64,000 nt of DNA from Thalassobacillus sp043497085 (GCA_043497085.1 JBIEKI010000001.1); one strand, 5' to 3'. Shown: positions 52,108-61,289, counted from the first letter of the stretch. Notes: a model not told the origin generated them from the sequence alone. A program made the numbers and translations.

Positions 52108-52138
52108 GAGAAAATGTGGAATAAATGTGTAAAATGAG
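52108..52138 (-). promoter_or_regulatory. Candidate CssR-responsive repeats in front of htrB
   Basis: On the minus strand CATTTTACA, CATTTATTC and CATTTTCTC occur within 29 bases. T-rich direct repeats of this general kind have been noted before CssRS targets. The match to the CssR site is from memory and imprecise. Confidence 0.3.
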
Positions 52139-52209
52139 AAAGAAGAGGAACTACACCCAATCAATTAGGGTAAAAATAGAAGCAGACAGGTTGGGAAGGA
52201 GGCTTTAAC

Positions 52210-52905
52210 ATGAAACAAACAATTGGAATTGTTGAAGATGACCCGAATATCCGTGATATCGTCAAAGCTTATTTGGAGAAAGATGGCTACCATGTGAACG
52301 AGATGGAATCTGCAGAAGCAGCCTGGGAATTATTCCAACAGGCTCCACCTGATCTATGGGTACTCGATATCATGCTGCCAGGGATGGATGGGTATGAATT
52401 TTGTAAACAGGTGCGGCAAAGCTCACAAGTCCCCATCATCATTATTTCTGCTAAAGATGAGGAGATCGACCGGATATTAGGGCTGGAACTCGGAGGAGAC
52501 GATTATTTGACCAAGCCCTTCAGCCCACGGGAATTGGTAGCCAGAGTAAAACGGCAGCTGACCCGTTGGGAAGCGATGAATAAAGCCGCTTTTCCATCTG
52601 ATAAGGAAACCCTTCAAGTGGAAGGCTTGACCCTTTACATGGATGAACGTCGGGCTTTTTGGAGTGGGGAAGAGGTGGAAGTTACCGCTAAAGAGTTCGA
52701 TATGCTGAAGTTGCTTGCCCAAAATCCCAATCGTGCTTTTTCTCGAGAGGAATTATTGATACAAATCTGGGGTGAAGATTATTTCGGCAGTGACCGTGCT
52801 GTAGATGATCTTGTAAAACGTTTAAGAAAAAAGCTGGTTAACATTCCTTTAGAAACGGTCTGGGGATATGGATACCGGCTTAGAGAAGATGGCGCGGAGT
52901 CATGA
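52210..52905 (+). CDS. cssR: CssR response regulator (OmpR type)
   Basis: This 231-residue regulator has a receiver domain with phospho-Asp D53 in LWVLDIMLPGMDGYEF and Lys in YLTKPFSPRELV. The C-terminal winged helix ends WGEDYFGSDRAVDDLVKRLR, very close to the CssR wording. It controls htrA/htrB on secretion or heat stress with the kinase CssS. It is preceded by GGAAGGAGG and overlaps cssS by four bases (ATGA). It is divergent from htrB across 181 bp. Confidence 0.9.
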   Translation: MKQTIGIVEDDPNIRDIVKAYLEKDGYHVNEMESAEAAWELFQQAPPDLWVLDIMLPGMDGYEFCKQVRQSSQVPIIIISAKDEEIDRILGLELGGDDYLTKPFSPRELVARVKRQLTRWEAMNKAAFPSDKETLQVEGLTLYMDERRAFWSGEEVEVTAKEFDMLKLLAQNPNRAFSREELLIQIWGEDYFGSDRAVDDLVKRLRKKLVNIPLETVWGYGYRLREDGAES

Positions 52906-54254
52906 AGCTGCTCCATCAACTGAATGTTGCCTTCACAACATTAATTATCATAGTCATGTCGATTACTGCTTTTATCCTTTATTCCCTGATTCTTAATATG
53001 CTGATTGAAGATGAAAAGCGGCAGCTGGAAGGTAGAGGGGAATTGTTGATAGAGTTACTGAACGAAGAGGATAGCCCTCTAAAAGTGAATCAATTATCCC
53101 AGCTTTTAAGGGATAGTGAATTCCGTGTATTGATGTTCGACCGTAGCAAGCGGGAGATCCTGTTTTCTACTTTACCACCAGAAACTGCTGCTGCCTGGGC
53201 AAGTCAATATGACGAGACTTTGCATGAGGAAGATCTCTGGGAAAGCCAGGGACAAGACTTTGTCGTCTACGATATCGCCTTTACCCCTCAGGCAGACGGT
53301 GTCATCTTAGTATTAGCTACGCCGTTGAGAGACTTACAGGCTGTCCAAACGATGTTTGCGTGGCGTATGATCTTCGTATTGTTCATTGGCTTGCTGCTGG
53401 CGGTTGCCATCAGTCATTTTATGAACCGCAGACTAGTGACACCGTTAATCCGGTTGAAAACAGAACTTAAGAAGATTGAGCACCGTAAATTCCAGGAACT
53501 AAAACCGGTGAAAGCGAGTGGAGAAATAGAAGAGGTCGAACATAGTGTCCGAACCATGGCTGCTGAGTTAGAGAATTACATCCGCACCCAGAAACAGTTT
53601 TTCCAAAACGCTTCCCATGAATTGAAAACACCGTTGATGTCGATTCAGGGTTATGCTGAAGGAATCCGTGATGGAGTGTTCGAAGGGGAGGCGGCAGATA
53701 AAGGATTGTCTGTCATGATCAAGGAAACGGAAAGATTGAAGAAAATTGTTAACGAAATGATTTTATTGGCTAAACTGGATAGTGATGAAAATGTCTATCA
53801 CCCGGAAAATATTGATATTGATGAATTGATTGAACAAGCCAAAGAAGGGCTGTACCCGCTCGCGAGAGAAAAGGGAATAGAGCTTGATTATGAACAGACA
53901 GTATCGTACAACCTATATGTAGATCCAGAAAAAGTAATGCAAGCCCTGGTGAATATAATTGCAAATGGTATTCGTCATGCTGAATCGCATGTGCGAATAA
54001 ATACCAGGCAAACGACAGATTATATCATGATTGCAATCAAGGACGATGGCAACGGTATTTCTGAAGAAATTCTCCCTCAATTATTTGAACGTTTTATCAA
54101 AGGAAAGGAAGGAGAAACTGGGCTTGGGTTAGCTATCTCAAGAGCGATCATTGAACGTAGTGGAGGAAAGGTCATCGCTCAAAATAATGAGGATGCCAAA
54201 GGGGCAACCTTTAAAATTCTTCTTCCAAAGCCGACAATACCACATGACCACTAA
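52902..54254 (+). CDS. cssS: CssS sensor histidine kinase
   Basis: This 450-residue kinase (CssS ~451) has a first helix (FTTLIIIVMSITAFILYSLI), an extracytoplasmic sensor of about 125 residues and a second helix (MIFVLFIGLLLAVAISHFM). HAMP follows, then HisKA with H239 in QNASHELKTPLMSIQG, and HATPase with NIIANGIRHA, DDGNGI and GLGLAISRAI. It senses misfolded secreted protein at the membrane. It is translationally coupled to cssR. The thioesterase gene follows after 13 bases and may be cotranscribed. Confidence 0.9.
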   Translation: MKLLHQLNVAFTTLIIIVMSITAFILYSLILNMLIEDEKRQLEGRGELLIELLNEEDSPLKVNQLSQLLRDSEFRVLMFDRSKREILFSTLPPETAAAWASQYDETLHEEDLWESQGQDFVVYDIAFTPQADGVILVLATPLRDLQAVQTMFAWRMIFVLFIGLLLAVAISHFMNRRLVTPLIRLKTELKKIEHRKFQELKPVKASGEIEEVEHSVRTMAAELENYIRTQKQFFQNASHELKTPLMSIQGYAEGIRDGVFEGEAADKGLSVMIKETERLKKIVNEMILLAKLDSDENVYHPENIDIDELIEQAKEGLYPLAREKGIELDYEQTVSYNLYVDPEKVMQALVNIIANGIRHAESHVRINTRQTTDYIMIAIKDDGNGISEEILPQLFERFIKGKEGETGLGLAISRAIIERSGGKVIAQNNEDAKGATFKILLPKPTIPHDH

Positions 54255-54267
54255 AGGAGAGATTGTA

Positions 54268-54783
54268 ATGGAAACGAAAGCATGTATTGATTCATTGACA
54301 GTAAAGAACTCACACGTCCTTCCTCCGGATACGAATAGCCACGGGACATTATTTGGAGGAAAATTAATGGCTTACATCGATGATGTGGCAGCAATATCCG
54401 CAACGCGTCATTGCCGAAAGCCAGTGGTGACAGCCTCCATTGACTCTGTTGACTTTTTGGAACCCGTCTTTGAAGGGGACACCATCTGTCTCGTCAGCTA
54501 TGTGACATGGACCCATAATACATCGATGGAAGTATTCGTAAAGGCAATAACTGAAAATTTATTGAGTGGTGAACGGAAAGTTTGCACCACTGCCTTTGTC
54601 TCGATGGTAGCCGTTGATGAAAATAACCGGCCTACACCGGTTCCTCCTGTACGCCCGGAATCAGATGAAGAAAAATGGTTGCACGAAGGTGCACCTGATC
54701 GTCATGCTCAAAGAAAGAAACGAAGCAAAGAATCTAAAGAACTAGCCAATAAATTTGGCACAGCCTTCCCATGGAAAGAATAA
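54268..54783 (+). CDS. Acyl-CoA thioesterase, hot-dog fold (YkhA-like)
   Basis: This 171-residue hexameric-type thioesterase has the N-terminal motif VLPPDTNSHGTLFGGKLMAY with the active-site region, then DDVAAISATRHCRKP and VDFLEPVFEGDTI. The C-terminus is Lys/Arg/Glu-rich. It hydrolyses acyl-CoA in the cytoplasm; chain length is unknown. ATG 54268 is eight bases after AAAGGAG; the frame is open far upstream inside cssS but without a site. No terminator precedes repeat copy D. Confidence 0.87.
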   Translation: METKACIDSLTVKNSHVLPPDTNSHGTLFGGKLMAYIDDVAAISATRHCRKPVVTASIDSVDFLEPVFEGDTICLVSYVTWTHNTSMEVFVKAITENLLSGERKVCTTAFVSMVAVDENNRPTPVPPVRPESDEEKWLHEGAPDRHAQRKKRSKESKELANKFGTAFPWKE

Positions 54784-54848
54784 AATTCCTTTATTAAAGG
54801 ATGCGATAACTCACAGTGTTGACTTTACAGTTAAAGCTCCCTTTACTT

Positions 54849-55396
54849 GAAGACTCAGTTTCGAGAGAAACTGTTTCCGTTAAAGTTGAAAGCCTCTGGA
54901 GGTCCGGGAAATCACTCGCTTTCCATGGGCGTACGGTGAGCTTCCTCAGGCTTCGCCTTCCGGGATCTCACCATCTACTTTACTCCCATAGGACTTTGAA
55001 TGAGCTTCTTGAATAAACACCGCACGAAGGAAATGCGTAGCATTTTCGAGGAGTCTCGCAATTTCCCGGACCTCCTTGCGTTAAGTGAGCAAAACGGAAA
55101 CTTCGGTATGCCTTCCTTCAAGCATAGGGAGAGCTACTCATGAAAATGTGCTTATAACATGCATCATAGGTTTATATGGCTTATGGAAGACATCTTCATT
55201 TATGGCAGGGGTTCGTTTCTCTCATCCTTCGGATGGGTTGGTTGGGAAACTGCGAGACTCCCGCAGGAGAAGGAGTTAGGCGAGATCCCACAGGGCGATA
55301 GCCCGAGGAAGCTCGCCAGATCCCCCGCAGGAAAGCGAGTAGTTTCCAAGCCACCCCTAACGGTTTTATGGTAAAGAACCTTGAAACTGAGTCTTC
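54849..55396 (+). repeat. Interspersed bipartite element copy D
   Basis: This is 548 bp with termini GAAGACTCAGTTTCGAG and GAAACTGAGTCTTC, fully complementary over 14 bases. The left module is closed by GGAGGTCCGGGAAAT (54898) and its exact complement at 55061. The right module is closed by GGAAACT / AGTTTCC (55245, 55341), with inner GGCGAG / CTCGCC and the apical hairpin GGGC-GATA-GCCC. It fills most of the 728-bp gap between the thioesterase gene and the iron transporter; no gene is supported there. Confidence 0.88.
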
Positions 55397-55470
55397 CATA
55401 ATACGGCCCAATAGTTGAATAAACCTATTATGAAAATCTACAGGAGCGTTTAACAGAGACAAAAAGAAAG

Positions 55471-55504
55471 AAAACCAGATGCGACAGCAACGCATCTGGT
55501 TTTT
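55471..55504. terminator. Bidirectional terminator between repeat copy D and the iron transporter
   Basis: Perfect arms AAAACCAGATGCG / CGCATCTGGTTTT with a seven-base loop and a T run. Confidence 0.9.
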
Positions 55505-55511
55505 ATCATTT

Positions 55512-56231
55512 TTACGACATGATTTCCATCTCATAGTCATAGGTATTCGTGTTATTTCTTACAGTACAAAGAGATTCCCAGTCATGAGCGGCTCCGTCAC
55601 GCATTGTGATAATACGGTCGGCAATGGCACGGGAGTCCTCCCGGTCATGGGTGACAAAAATGGAAGTAATCCCTGTTTTTTTAATGATTTGTTTCAATTC
55701 TTCCCTGATTTTGATCTGCAGGTCGGCATCCAAATTACTGAACGGCTCATCTAATAATAATAGAGATGGTTTTGGAGCAAGTGCTCTTGCCAGAGCAATC
55801 CGCTGCTGCTGCCCTCCACTCAATTCATGGGGATAACGTTTCTTGAATTTTTCCATGTTAACAAGTTCAAGCACTTCATCCACACGTTGTTTCTTCTCAC
55901 TACGGGTAAACCCTTTAAGACCAAACTGGATATTTTCTGCCACTGTCATATGAGGGAAAAGAGCATAATCCTGGAATACCATGCCGATTCCCCGTTTCTC
56001 TGGCAAGATGAAGGTGCGATCATCTGTGACTACTTTTCCACCAATTTTAATTGTTCCGTTCGTTGGTGTTTCTAAGCCGCTTAGCAGACGGAGTACGGTA
56101 CTTTTACCACTGCCGCTTTCGCCAAGGATTGAGATGATTTCTCCTTGTTCAATGTCAAGACAAAAGTTATCAATGGTTTTATCACCTTTGTTCGTATAAG
56201 AGAAACATAGGTCTTTAATTTGGATATACAT
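55512..56231 (-). CDS. Ferric iron ABC transporter ATPase (FbpC-like)
   Basis: This 239-residue ATPase has Walker A GESGSGKST, Q-loop VFQDYALFPHMTV, signature LSGGQQQRIALARAL, Walker B LLLLDEPFSNLD and H-loop THDRED. It is shorter than FbpC proteins with a full C-terminal regulatory domain (~350). The context of binding protein and permease of the ferric-iron family assigns it. It starts one base after the permease stop, so translation is coupled. It is last in the unit. Confidence 0.85.
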   Translation of the reverse strand: MYIQIKDLCFSYTNKGDKTIDNFCLDIEQGEIISILGESGSGKSTVLRLLSGLETPTNGTIKIGGKVVTDDRTFILPEKRGIGMVFQDYALFPHMTVAENIQFGLKGFTRSEKKQRVDEVLELVNMEKFKKRYPHELSGGQQQRIALARALAPKPSLLLLDEPFSNLDADLQIKIREELKQIIKKTGITSIFVTHDREDSRAIADRIITMRDGAAHDWESLCTVRNNTNTYDYEMEIMS

Positions 56232-56232
56232 A

Positions 56233-57882
56233 TCAATTCGGCTCCTTTTCTATAACTTGATGGAAAATGTAAATCGCAATCCCGCTGATAACAATGATGA
56301 TAAGCGATGCCAATGATGCCTCATGAATTTGTTCATCACTGGCGTATTGGAATGCCTTCGTCGATAATGTATCAAAATTGAATGGTCTTAAAATCAAGGT
56401 GAGCGGTAATTCTTTTAAAATATCAATAAATGCCAGGATAAACCCGCTGAAGATTGCCCCTTTGATCAATCGGAGGTCAACTTTGAAGAATGTTTTAGTC
56501 ATTCCCATCCCGAGCATCCGGGAAGCTTCTGTGAACTTGTTTCCTATTTTATCAAAACCTGATTCGATCGAATTATAACCGACTGCCAAAAATCGGATGA
56601 CATAGGCAGATATTAACATGAACAAGCTGGTACTTAAAAATAAGGTTGCTTCCATACCGACAGATTCATAAAAAGTGAATAACAGGTTATCAATATCAAT
56701 GAACACAGCACTGATTCCAACTGCTATGACAGCTCCTGGTATCGAGTATCCCAATATTGTGATCCGGGATGCTGATTTAGAAAGCCAGCTTTTGTGCATC
56801 CTGGTGAAGTTAGCGATGATAACTGCAAATGTAACGATCATAAATGAGCCGATAAATGCTACCAGCAAGGAATTGGTTATCAAGTTGATAAAGACAGGAC
56901 TTGCGATTTTTTCAAACGTCAGGAACATCCAATCCAGAAGCTGGAGGAAAGGAATCAAAAACCCGAGGCTGAATATGAGTAAGCTATAGCCGAAAACGGT
57001 CCAACCCTTCCAGCCGGTCAATTTAATCGGTGTCAGCGGTTTGACTTTGGCTGTGGTATAACTGTATTTCTTACGGCCCCTTAATACCTTTTCAATGATT
57101 AATATAGCAAACACGATGAACATAAGTGTGGCTGATAGTTTGATAGCCGCATTCAAATCTCCCATACTGAACCACGTTTGGAAGATGGCGGTACTGAAAG
57201 TAGGTACCCCGAAATATTTGACCACGCCATAATCGTTCAGAACTTCCAGTAATACTAGACTCACTCCGCCGATGATAGCACCCCGTGAAATAGGGAGGAC
57301 TACCCGGAAGAATATCTCAAATGCATTTCTGCCAAGTAATCGTGCATTTTCTATCAAGGATGAAGATTGATTGGCGAGAAATGCCCGGGTAATCGTATAT
57401 ACATAGGGAAATAAAAATAAAGTAAAAATAAAAATGGAACCAGGTAGATTCATAATGTCAAAATACTGTTGATTTACCCTTATGTCATATTCATTTCGAA
57501 GAATCGTCTGGATCGTCCCTGTGTAATTTAACATTCCATTATACGTATAAGCTGCTATATAGGGAGGGATCGCCAATGGCAGAATCAGTCCCCATTTGAA
57601 AAATCCCTTCCAGGGAAAATCGTAAGCGGATACCAGCCATGCCAGACTTGTGCCAATCAGGATAGTCAGAATGCCTGTAAACACTATAATGATAGAAGTG
57701 TTTTTCAAAAGTAAAGGTAAAATATATTCTTTGATATGCTCCCAGTTCTCGGTAGTTTGGGTGAAAAAGTTGATCAGTATCGTCAAATTAGGCAGCAGAA
57801 TGAGAAGGACGATGATCATACTCAATACGGTCCATATATTCATATAACCTGGGAGCTTTCGATAAAACTTCAAATCGGACAC
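56233..57882 (-). CDS. Ferric iron ABC transporter permease, fused two-domain type (FbpB-like)
   Basis: This 549-residue protein of about twelve helices consists of two MetI-like permease halves. The first EAA loop is near ENARLLGRNAFEIFFRVVLP, the second near EASRMLGMGMTKTFFKVDL. This arrangement is typical of FbpB/SfuB ferric-iron permeases and related thiamine and phosphonate systems. It forms the membrane channel for the binding protein encoded upstream. Two hairpins in the 185-bp gap upstream suggest its level is set below that of the binding protein. Confidence 0.87.
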   Translation of the reverse strand: MSDLKFYRKLPGYMNIWTVLSMIIVLLILLPNLTILINFFTQTTENWEHIKEYILPLLLKNTSIIIVFTGILTILIGTSLAWLVSAYDFPWKGFFKWGLILPLAIPPYIAAYTYNGMLNYTGTIQTILRNEYDIRVNQQYFDIMNLPGSIFIFTLFLFPYVYTITRAFLANQSSSLIENARLLGRNAFEIFFRVVLPISRGAIIGGVSLVLLEVLNDYGVVKYFGVPTFSTAIFQTWFSMGDLNAAIKLSATLMFIVFAILIIEKVLRGRKKYSYTTAKVKPLTPIKLTGWKGWTVFGYSLLIFSLGFLIPFLQLLDWMFLTFEKIASPVFINLITNSLLVAFIGSFMIVTFAVIIANFTRMHKSWLSKSASRITILGYSIPGAVIAVGISAVFIDIDNLLFTFYESVGMEATLFLSTSLFMLISAYVIRFLAVGYNSIESGFDKIGNKFTEASRMLGMGMTKTFFKVDLRLIKGAIFSGFILAFIDILKELPLTLILRPFNFDTLSTKAFQYASDEQIHEASLASLIIIVISGIAIYIFHQVIEKEPN

Positions 57883-57916
57883 TTCCTTTTAGGCGGCGAC
57901 ATACGACGTATAGGGT

Positions 57917-57970
57917 TTACTTCATAAATCAATAAATATAAATGTTTATACTTACTGATTTATGAAGTAA
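57917..57970 (-). repeat. Perfect 15-bp inverted repeat in the iron-transport operon
   Basis: TTACTTCATAAATCA (57917-57931) and its exact complement (57956-57970) flank 24 A/T-rich bases containing TATAAA-TG-TTTATA. It lies between the binding-protein and permease genes. A weak Fur-like TGATAACAGTTCTCA follows at 57983-57997. Confidence 0.7.
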
Positions 57971-58014
57971 GGTCACTATTAATGATAACAGTTCTCAATG
58001 GAAATGTACATATA

Positions 58015-58050
58015 CATAAGGCCGTACCCCAGAAAGGTACGGCACTTATG
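58015..58050 (-). terminator. Hairpin directly behind the iron-binding protein gene
   Basis: CATAAG and CCGTACC pair with GGTACGG and CTTATG, with a small internal bulge. No T run follows on the minus strand, so it may act as an mRNA-stabilising hairpin or partial terminator. Confidence 0.5.
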
Positions 58051-58067
58051 TCATGAAACTTTCATAA

Positions 58068-59159
58068 TTACTTCCAACCGACTTCATTCATAATCTTGAT
58101 TGCTTTTGCGTTATTTTCACCCAGTTTTGTCAGGTTGATATCCTGCTCTTTGAACTCGCCCCAGGACTGAAGAACTTCTGCTGCTTCGACCTCAGGATTG
58201 ACCGGATATTCATAGTTTGCTTCCGCAAAATCTTTCTGAGCTTTTTCTTGAGAAAGGAACTCCATCAACTTCACTGCATTTTCCTTGTTTTTGCTGCTTG
58301 AAGTCATTCCGATACCACTGATGTTGACGTGGGTGCCGGTAGTATCCTGATTAGGGAAAATGACACCTAATCCTTCAGCAACTTTTACTTCTTCTTCATC
58401 TTCGGAATTCAACATTTTACCAAGGTAATAGGTGTTCATGACAGCGACATCGCCTTCACCAGCAGCAATTGCTTTCGCCTGGTCGCGGTCGCCGCCTTTA
58501 GGGTCACGAGCCATATTATCGACAATGCCTTGAGACCATTCCTTGGCTGCTTCTTCACCTTCTGTAGCTATCATGGATGCAACAAGGGATTGATTATAGA
58601 TGTTGTCGGAAGAACGAATCAGAACTTTGCCGTTCCACTCGTCTTTTGTAAGGTCCCCATAGGTTTTGATTTCTTCCGGGTTAACAGTTTCTTTGTTATA
58701 AGCAATGATACGGGCACGTTTGGTCAAGCCGAACCATTGGTTCTCTTCGTCACGGAATTTTTCTGGGATGTTCTTATTAAGTGTATCGCTTTCTACCTCT
58801 TGCAGAAGGTCTTTACTTTTTGCACGATGCAGGCGACCTGCATCAGCTGTAATAAATAAATCTGCTTCAGATGCTTTTCCTTCACGTTCTAAGCGTGCGA
58901 TCAACTCATCATCTTTACCCTCAATAACATTGACTTTGATCCCTGTTTCTTCTGTAAACTTATCGTATAATTCCTGATCAGTTTCATAATGGCGTCCTGT
59001 GTATAGGTTTACCTCACCGCTTGCCTCTTTATTTTCAGATGCCTTGTCTTCATTTCCGGACGATTCACTTGTGTCCTCTTCAGATCCCCCACAAGCTGCA
59101 AGGGCAAAAATTGCAAAGATAAATACAAAACTTAATGCGAATAATTTGTTCTTCTTCAT
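58068..59159 (-). CDS. Ferric iron-binding lipoprotein (FutA/FbpA-like)
   Basis: This 363-residue extracytoplasmic solute-binding protein has a signal with lipobox LAAC (Cys 23) and an acidic Ser-rich linker, then an SBP domain. EVNLYTGRHYETDQELYDKF starts the domain with a candidate ligand Tyr. VMNTYYLGKM carries the adjacent tyrosines that bind ferric iron in this family, and SGIGMTSSSKNKENAVKLME follows. Three Fur boxes in its promoter region support the iron role. It is the first gene of the unit. Confidence 0.88.
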   Translation of the reverse strand: MKKNKLFALSFVFIFAIFALAACGGSEEDTSESSGNEDKASENKEASGEVNLYTGRHYETDQELYDKFTEETGIKVNVIEGKDDELIARLEREGKASEADLFITADAGRLHRAKSKDLLQEVESDTLNKNIPEKFRDEENQWFGLTKRARIIAYNKETVNPEEIKTYGDLTKDEWNGKVLIRSSDNIYNQSLVASMIATEGEEAAKEWSQGIVDNMARDPKGGDRDQAKAIAAGEGDVAVMNTYYLGKMLNSEDEEEVKVAEGLGVIFPNQDTTGTHVNISGIGMTSSSKNKENAVKLMEFLSQEKAQKDFAEANYEYPVNPEVEAAEVLQSWGEFKEQDINLTKLGENNAKAIKIMNEVGWK

Positions 59160-59196
59160 GTTCCTCCACCTTCCTATGTAATTTTAACCATTTAAA

Positions 59197-59273
59197 TGAT
59201 AATGATTTTCAATGTCATATATAATTGTACTGAAAATGATTCTCAAGTCAAGCCTAATTGATAATCTTTTTCA
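59197..59273 (-). promoter_or_regulatory. Fur-controlled promoter with three Fur boxes
   Basis: Fur 7-1-7 sites are TGATAATGATTTTCA (59197-59211), TGAAAATGATTCTCA (59231-59245) and TGATAATCTTTTTCA (59259-59273). A minus-strand promoter TTGACT (59246-59251) / TACAAT (59224-59229), spacer 16, has the middle box exactly in its spacer. This predicts tight repression by iron. Confidence 0.85.
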
Positions 59274-59388
59274 ATTTTGTCACACTTGTCCTGCACTGGC
59301 CTTATTACCAGGGCTTTATTCTTTCTTGGTAAGAAACTTCAGACTTCAATGTTATAATAGAGCAAGCTTAATAATAAGGGTGATAGAT

Positions 59389-61284
59389 ATGAGTCTTTTG
59401 CAAGTGGAAAATTTGAAGAAAACATATGGGGAGAAGACCCTGTTTGAAAATATATCGTTTACGATAGACCAGCAGCAGCGAATTGGTTTGATCGGAGTCA
59501 ATGGAACAGGTAAGTCGACTTTGCTGAAGGTGCTCGCTGGCCTGGATTCAAAGGAGTCCGGGGAGATGAAGCATGCGAAGGATTTTCGAATCGAATATCT
59601 GCATCAGGAACCAGAACTTGATCCAGCATTGACTGTATTGGAACAGATATATTATGGCGATTCTGAGATTATGAAAACGATGCGGGACTATGAACAATCC
59701 TTGCAATTACTGGAAAACGAACCGGAAAATACAAGCTTTCAAGAACGGCTGCTAATGAACCAGCAGCAAATGGATGAAAACGATGCCTGGGAAGCAAATA
59801 CGGCAGCTAAAACGATTCTAACTAAACTGGGGATTGAAACCTTTGATAAAAAAGCAGGGGAGTTGTCAGGTGGCCAGAAAAAACGAGTCGCCATTGCCCG
59901 GGCACTTATTCAACCCGCAGACTTGTTGATTTTGGACGAACCTACCAACCATCTGGATAACGAAACCATTGAGTGGCTGGAGGAATTCCTTTCCCAGTAC
60001 CGAGGTGCTTTGATTGTCGTCACCCACGATCGTTACTTTTTGAACAGAGTAACCAATTTGATCTATGAACTTGATCGGGGCAGCCTTTATATATACGAAG
60101 GAAACTATGAAACTTACTTGGAAAAAAAGGCTGAAAGGGACGAGCAGGAACGAGTTTCAGAGGAAAAAAGGCAGAACACGCTCCGGCGTGAATTGGCATG
60201 GTTAAGACGTGGTGCAAAAGCGCGGACGACTAAGCAGAAGGCTCGCAAGCAGAGAGTAGAGTCATTACGAAATCAATCTGGTCCCCGTGCGGAACAGAAT
60301 ATGGATATTGCTATTGGAGCGAATCGGTTAGGCAAAAAAGTGATTGAACTCGAAGCTATCACAAAAAGGATTGCGGGAGAAACGCTGATTGATGATTTCA
60401 GTTACTTAATTGTGCCTGAAGAACGCTTGGGTATCATCGGTCCTAATGGAAGTGGTAAGACTACACTATTGAATATCATGGCACAGCGTATCGAACCTGA
60501 TAAAGGTACCATTGATATCGGAGAGACAGTGAAAATCGGCTACTATACACAGGATCATCAAGAAATTGATGACAGTTTGAAGGTGGTCGAATACATCAAA
60601 CAAGTGGCCGAGGTGATCACTACTGCTGATGGCAAGGAGATCACAGCTGAACAAATGCTGGAACGATTTTTGTTCCCGAGATCTCAGCAATGGACCTACA
60701 TCAGGAAACTCTCAGGTGGAGAACGTCGTCGTCTTTATTTGTTGCGTGTGCTCATGCAGGAACCTAATGTTCTATTTTTAGATGAACCAACCAATGATTT
60801 GGATACGAAAACACTGAGTATCCTGGAAGAATATCTCGATCATTTCCCAGGTGCAGTCATCGCGGTTTCCCACGATCGGTATTTCCTCGACAGAGTAGCC
60901 GATCGTTTGATCGCCTTCGAAGGTAAAGGAAGAATCAGAAAGTTCCACGGCAATTATAGTGAATATATGGATGAGAAGAAACAAACAGAACGTCTTCAAG
61001 CTGCCGAAAAGAAGCAGCAGGAAAAGGCTGCGGAAAAACCGGTACGACGGAAGCGGAAGCTTTCTTATCATGAACAAAAAGAATGGGAAGGCATTGAAGA
61101 TAAAATAGCCGATCTTGAGGAAAAAATAGAAAATGTACAAACTTCTGTTGCAGAAGCAGGAAGTGATCTCGGTAAAGTCCAGGACTTATATAAAGAGCAG
61201 GAAATTTTGGAGGATGAGCTGGAGCAGGCAATGGAGCGCTGGGAAGAATTATCTTTACTAGTGGAAGAATTAGAAAATAAATAA
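59389..61284 (+). CDS. yfmR: YfmR-like ABC-F ATPase (translation factor)
   Basis: This 631-residue soluble protein has two ABC domains and no membrane part. ABC1 has LIGVNGTGKSTLL and LSGGQKKRVAIARAL. The linker ELAWLRRGAKARTTKQKAR, the P-site tRNA-interacting arm, is very close to YfmR/Uup. ABC2 has IIGPNGSGKTTLL, LSGGERRRLYLL and DEPTNDLDT. A C-terminal coiled coil with basic hinge (VRRKRKLSYHEQKEWEGIED) completes it. Family members help ribosomes stalled on difficult peptides, overlapping with EF-P. ATG 59389 with AAGGGTG is taken; the frame opens 59 codons earlier through the Fur region. Confidence 0.9.
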   Translation: MSLLQVENLKKTYGEKTLFENISFTIDQQQRIGLIGVNGTGKSTLLKVLAGLDSKESGEMKHAKDFRIEYLHQEPELDPALTVLEQIYYGDSEIMKTMRDYEQSLQLLENEPENTSFQERLLMNQQQMDENDAWEANTAAKTILTKLGIETFDKKAGELSGGQKKRVAIARALIQPADLLILDEPTNHLDNETIEWLEEFLSQYRGALIVVTHDRYFLNRVTNLIYELDRGSLYIYEGNYETYLEKKAERDEQERVSEEKRQNTLRRELAWLRRGAKARTTKQKARKQRVESLRNQSGPRAEQNMDIAIGANRLGKKVIELEAITKRIAGETLIDDFSYLIVPEERLGIIGPNGSGKTTLLNIMAQRIEPDKGTIDIGETVKIGYYTQDHQEIDDSLKVVEYIKQVAEVITTADGKEITAEQMLERFLFPRSQQWTYIRKLSGGERRRLYLLRVLMQEPNVLFLDEPTNDLDTKTLSILEEYLDHFPGAVIAVSHDRYFLDRVADRLIAFEGKGRIRKFHGNYSEYMDEKKQTERLQAAEKKQQEKAAEKPVRRKRKLSYHEQKEWEGIEDKIADLEEKIENVQTSVAEAGSDLGKVQDLYKEQEILEDELEQAMERWEELSLLVEELENK

Positions 61285-61289
61285 TTGTC

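Noticed and set aside
54151..54267. 39-codon N-terminal extension of the thioesterase
   Set aside because: It overlaps the end of cssS in another frame; AAAGGAG before ATG 54268 fixes the start.
59212..59388. 59-codon N-terminal extension of yfmR
   Set aside because: It runs through the Fur boxes and the yfmR promoter; ABC-F proteins start at MSLLQVENL.
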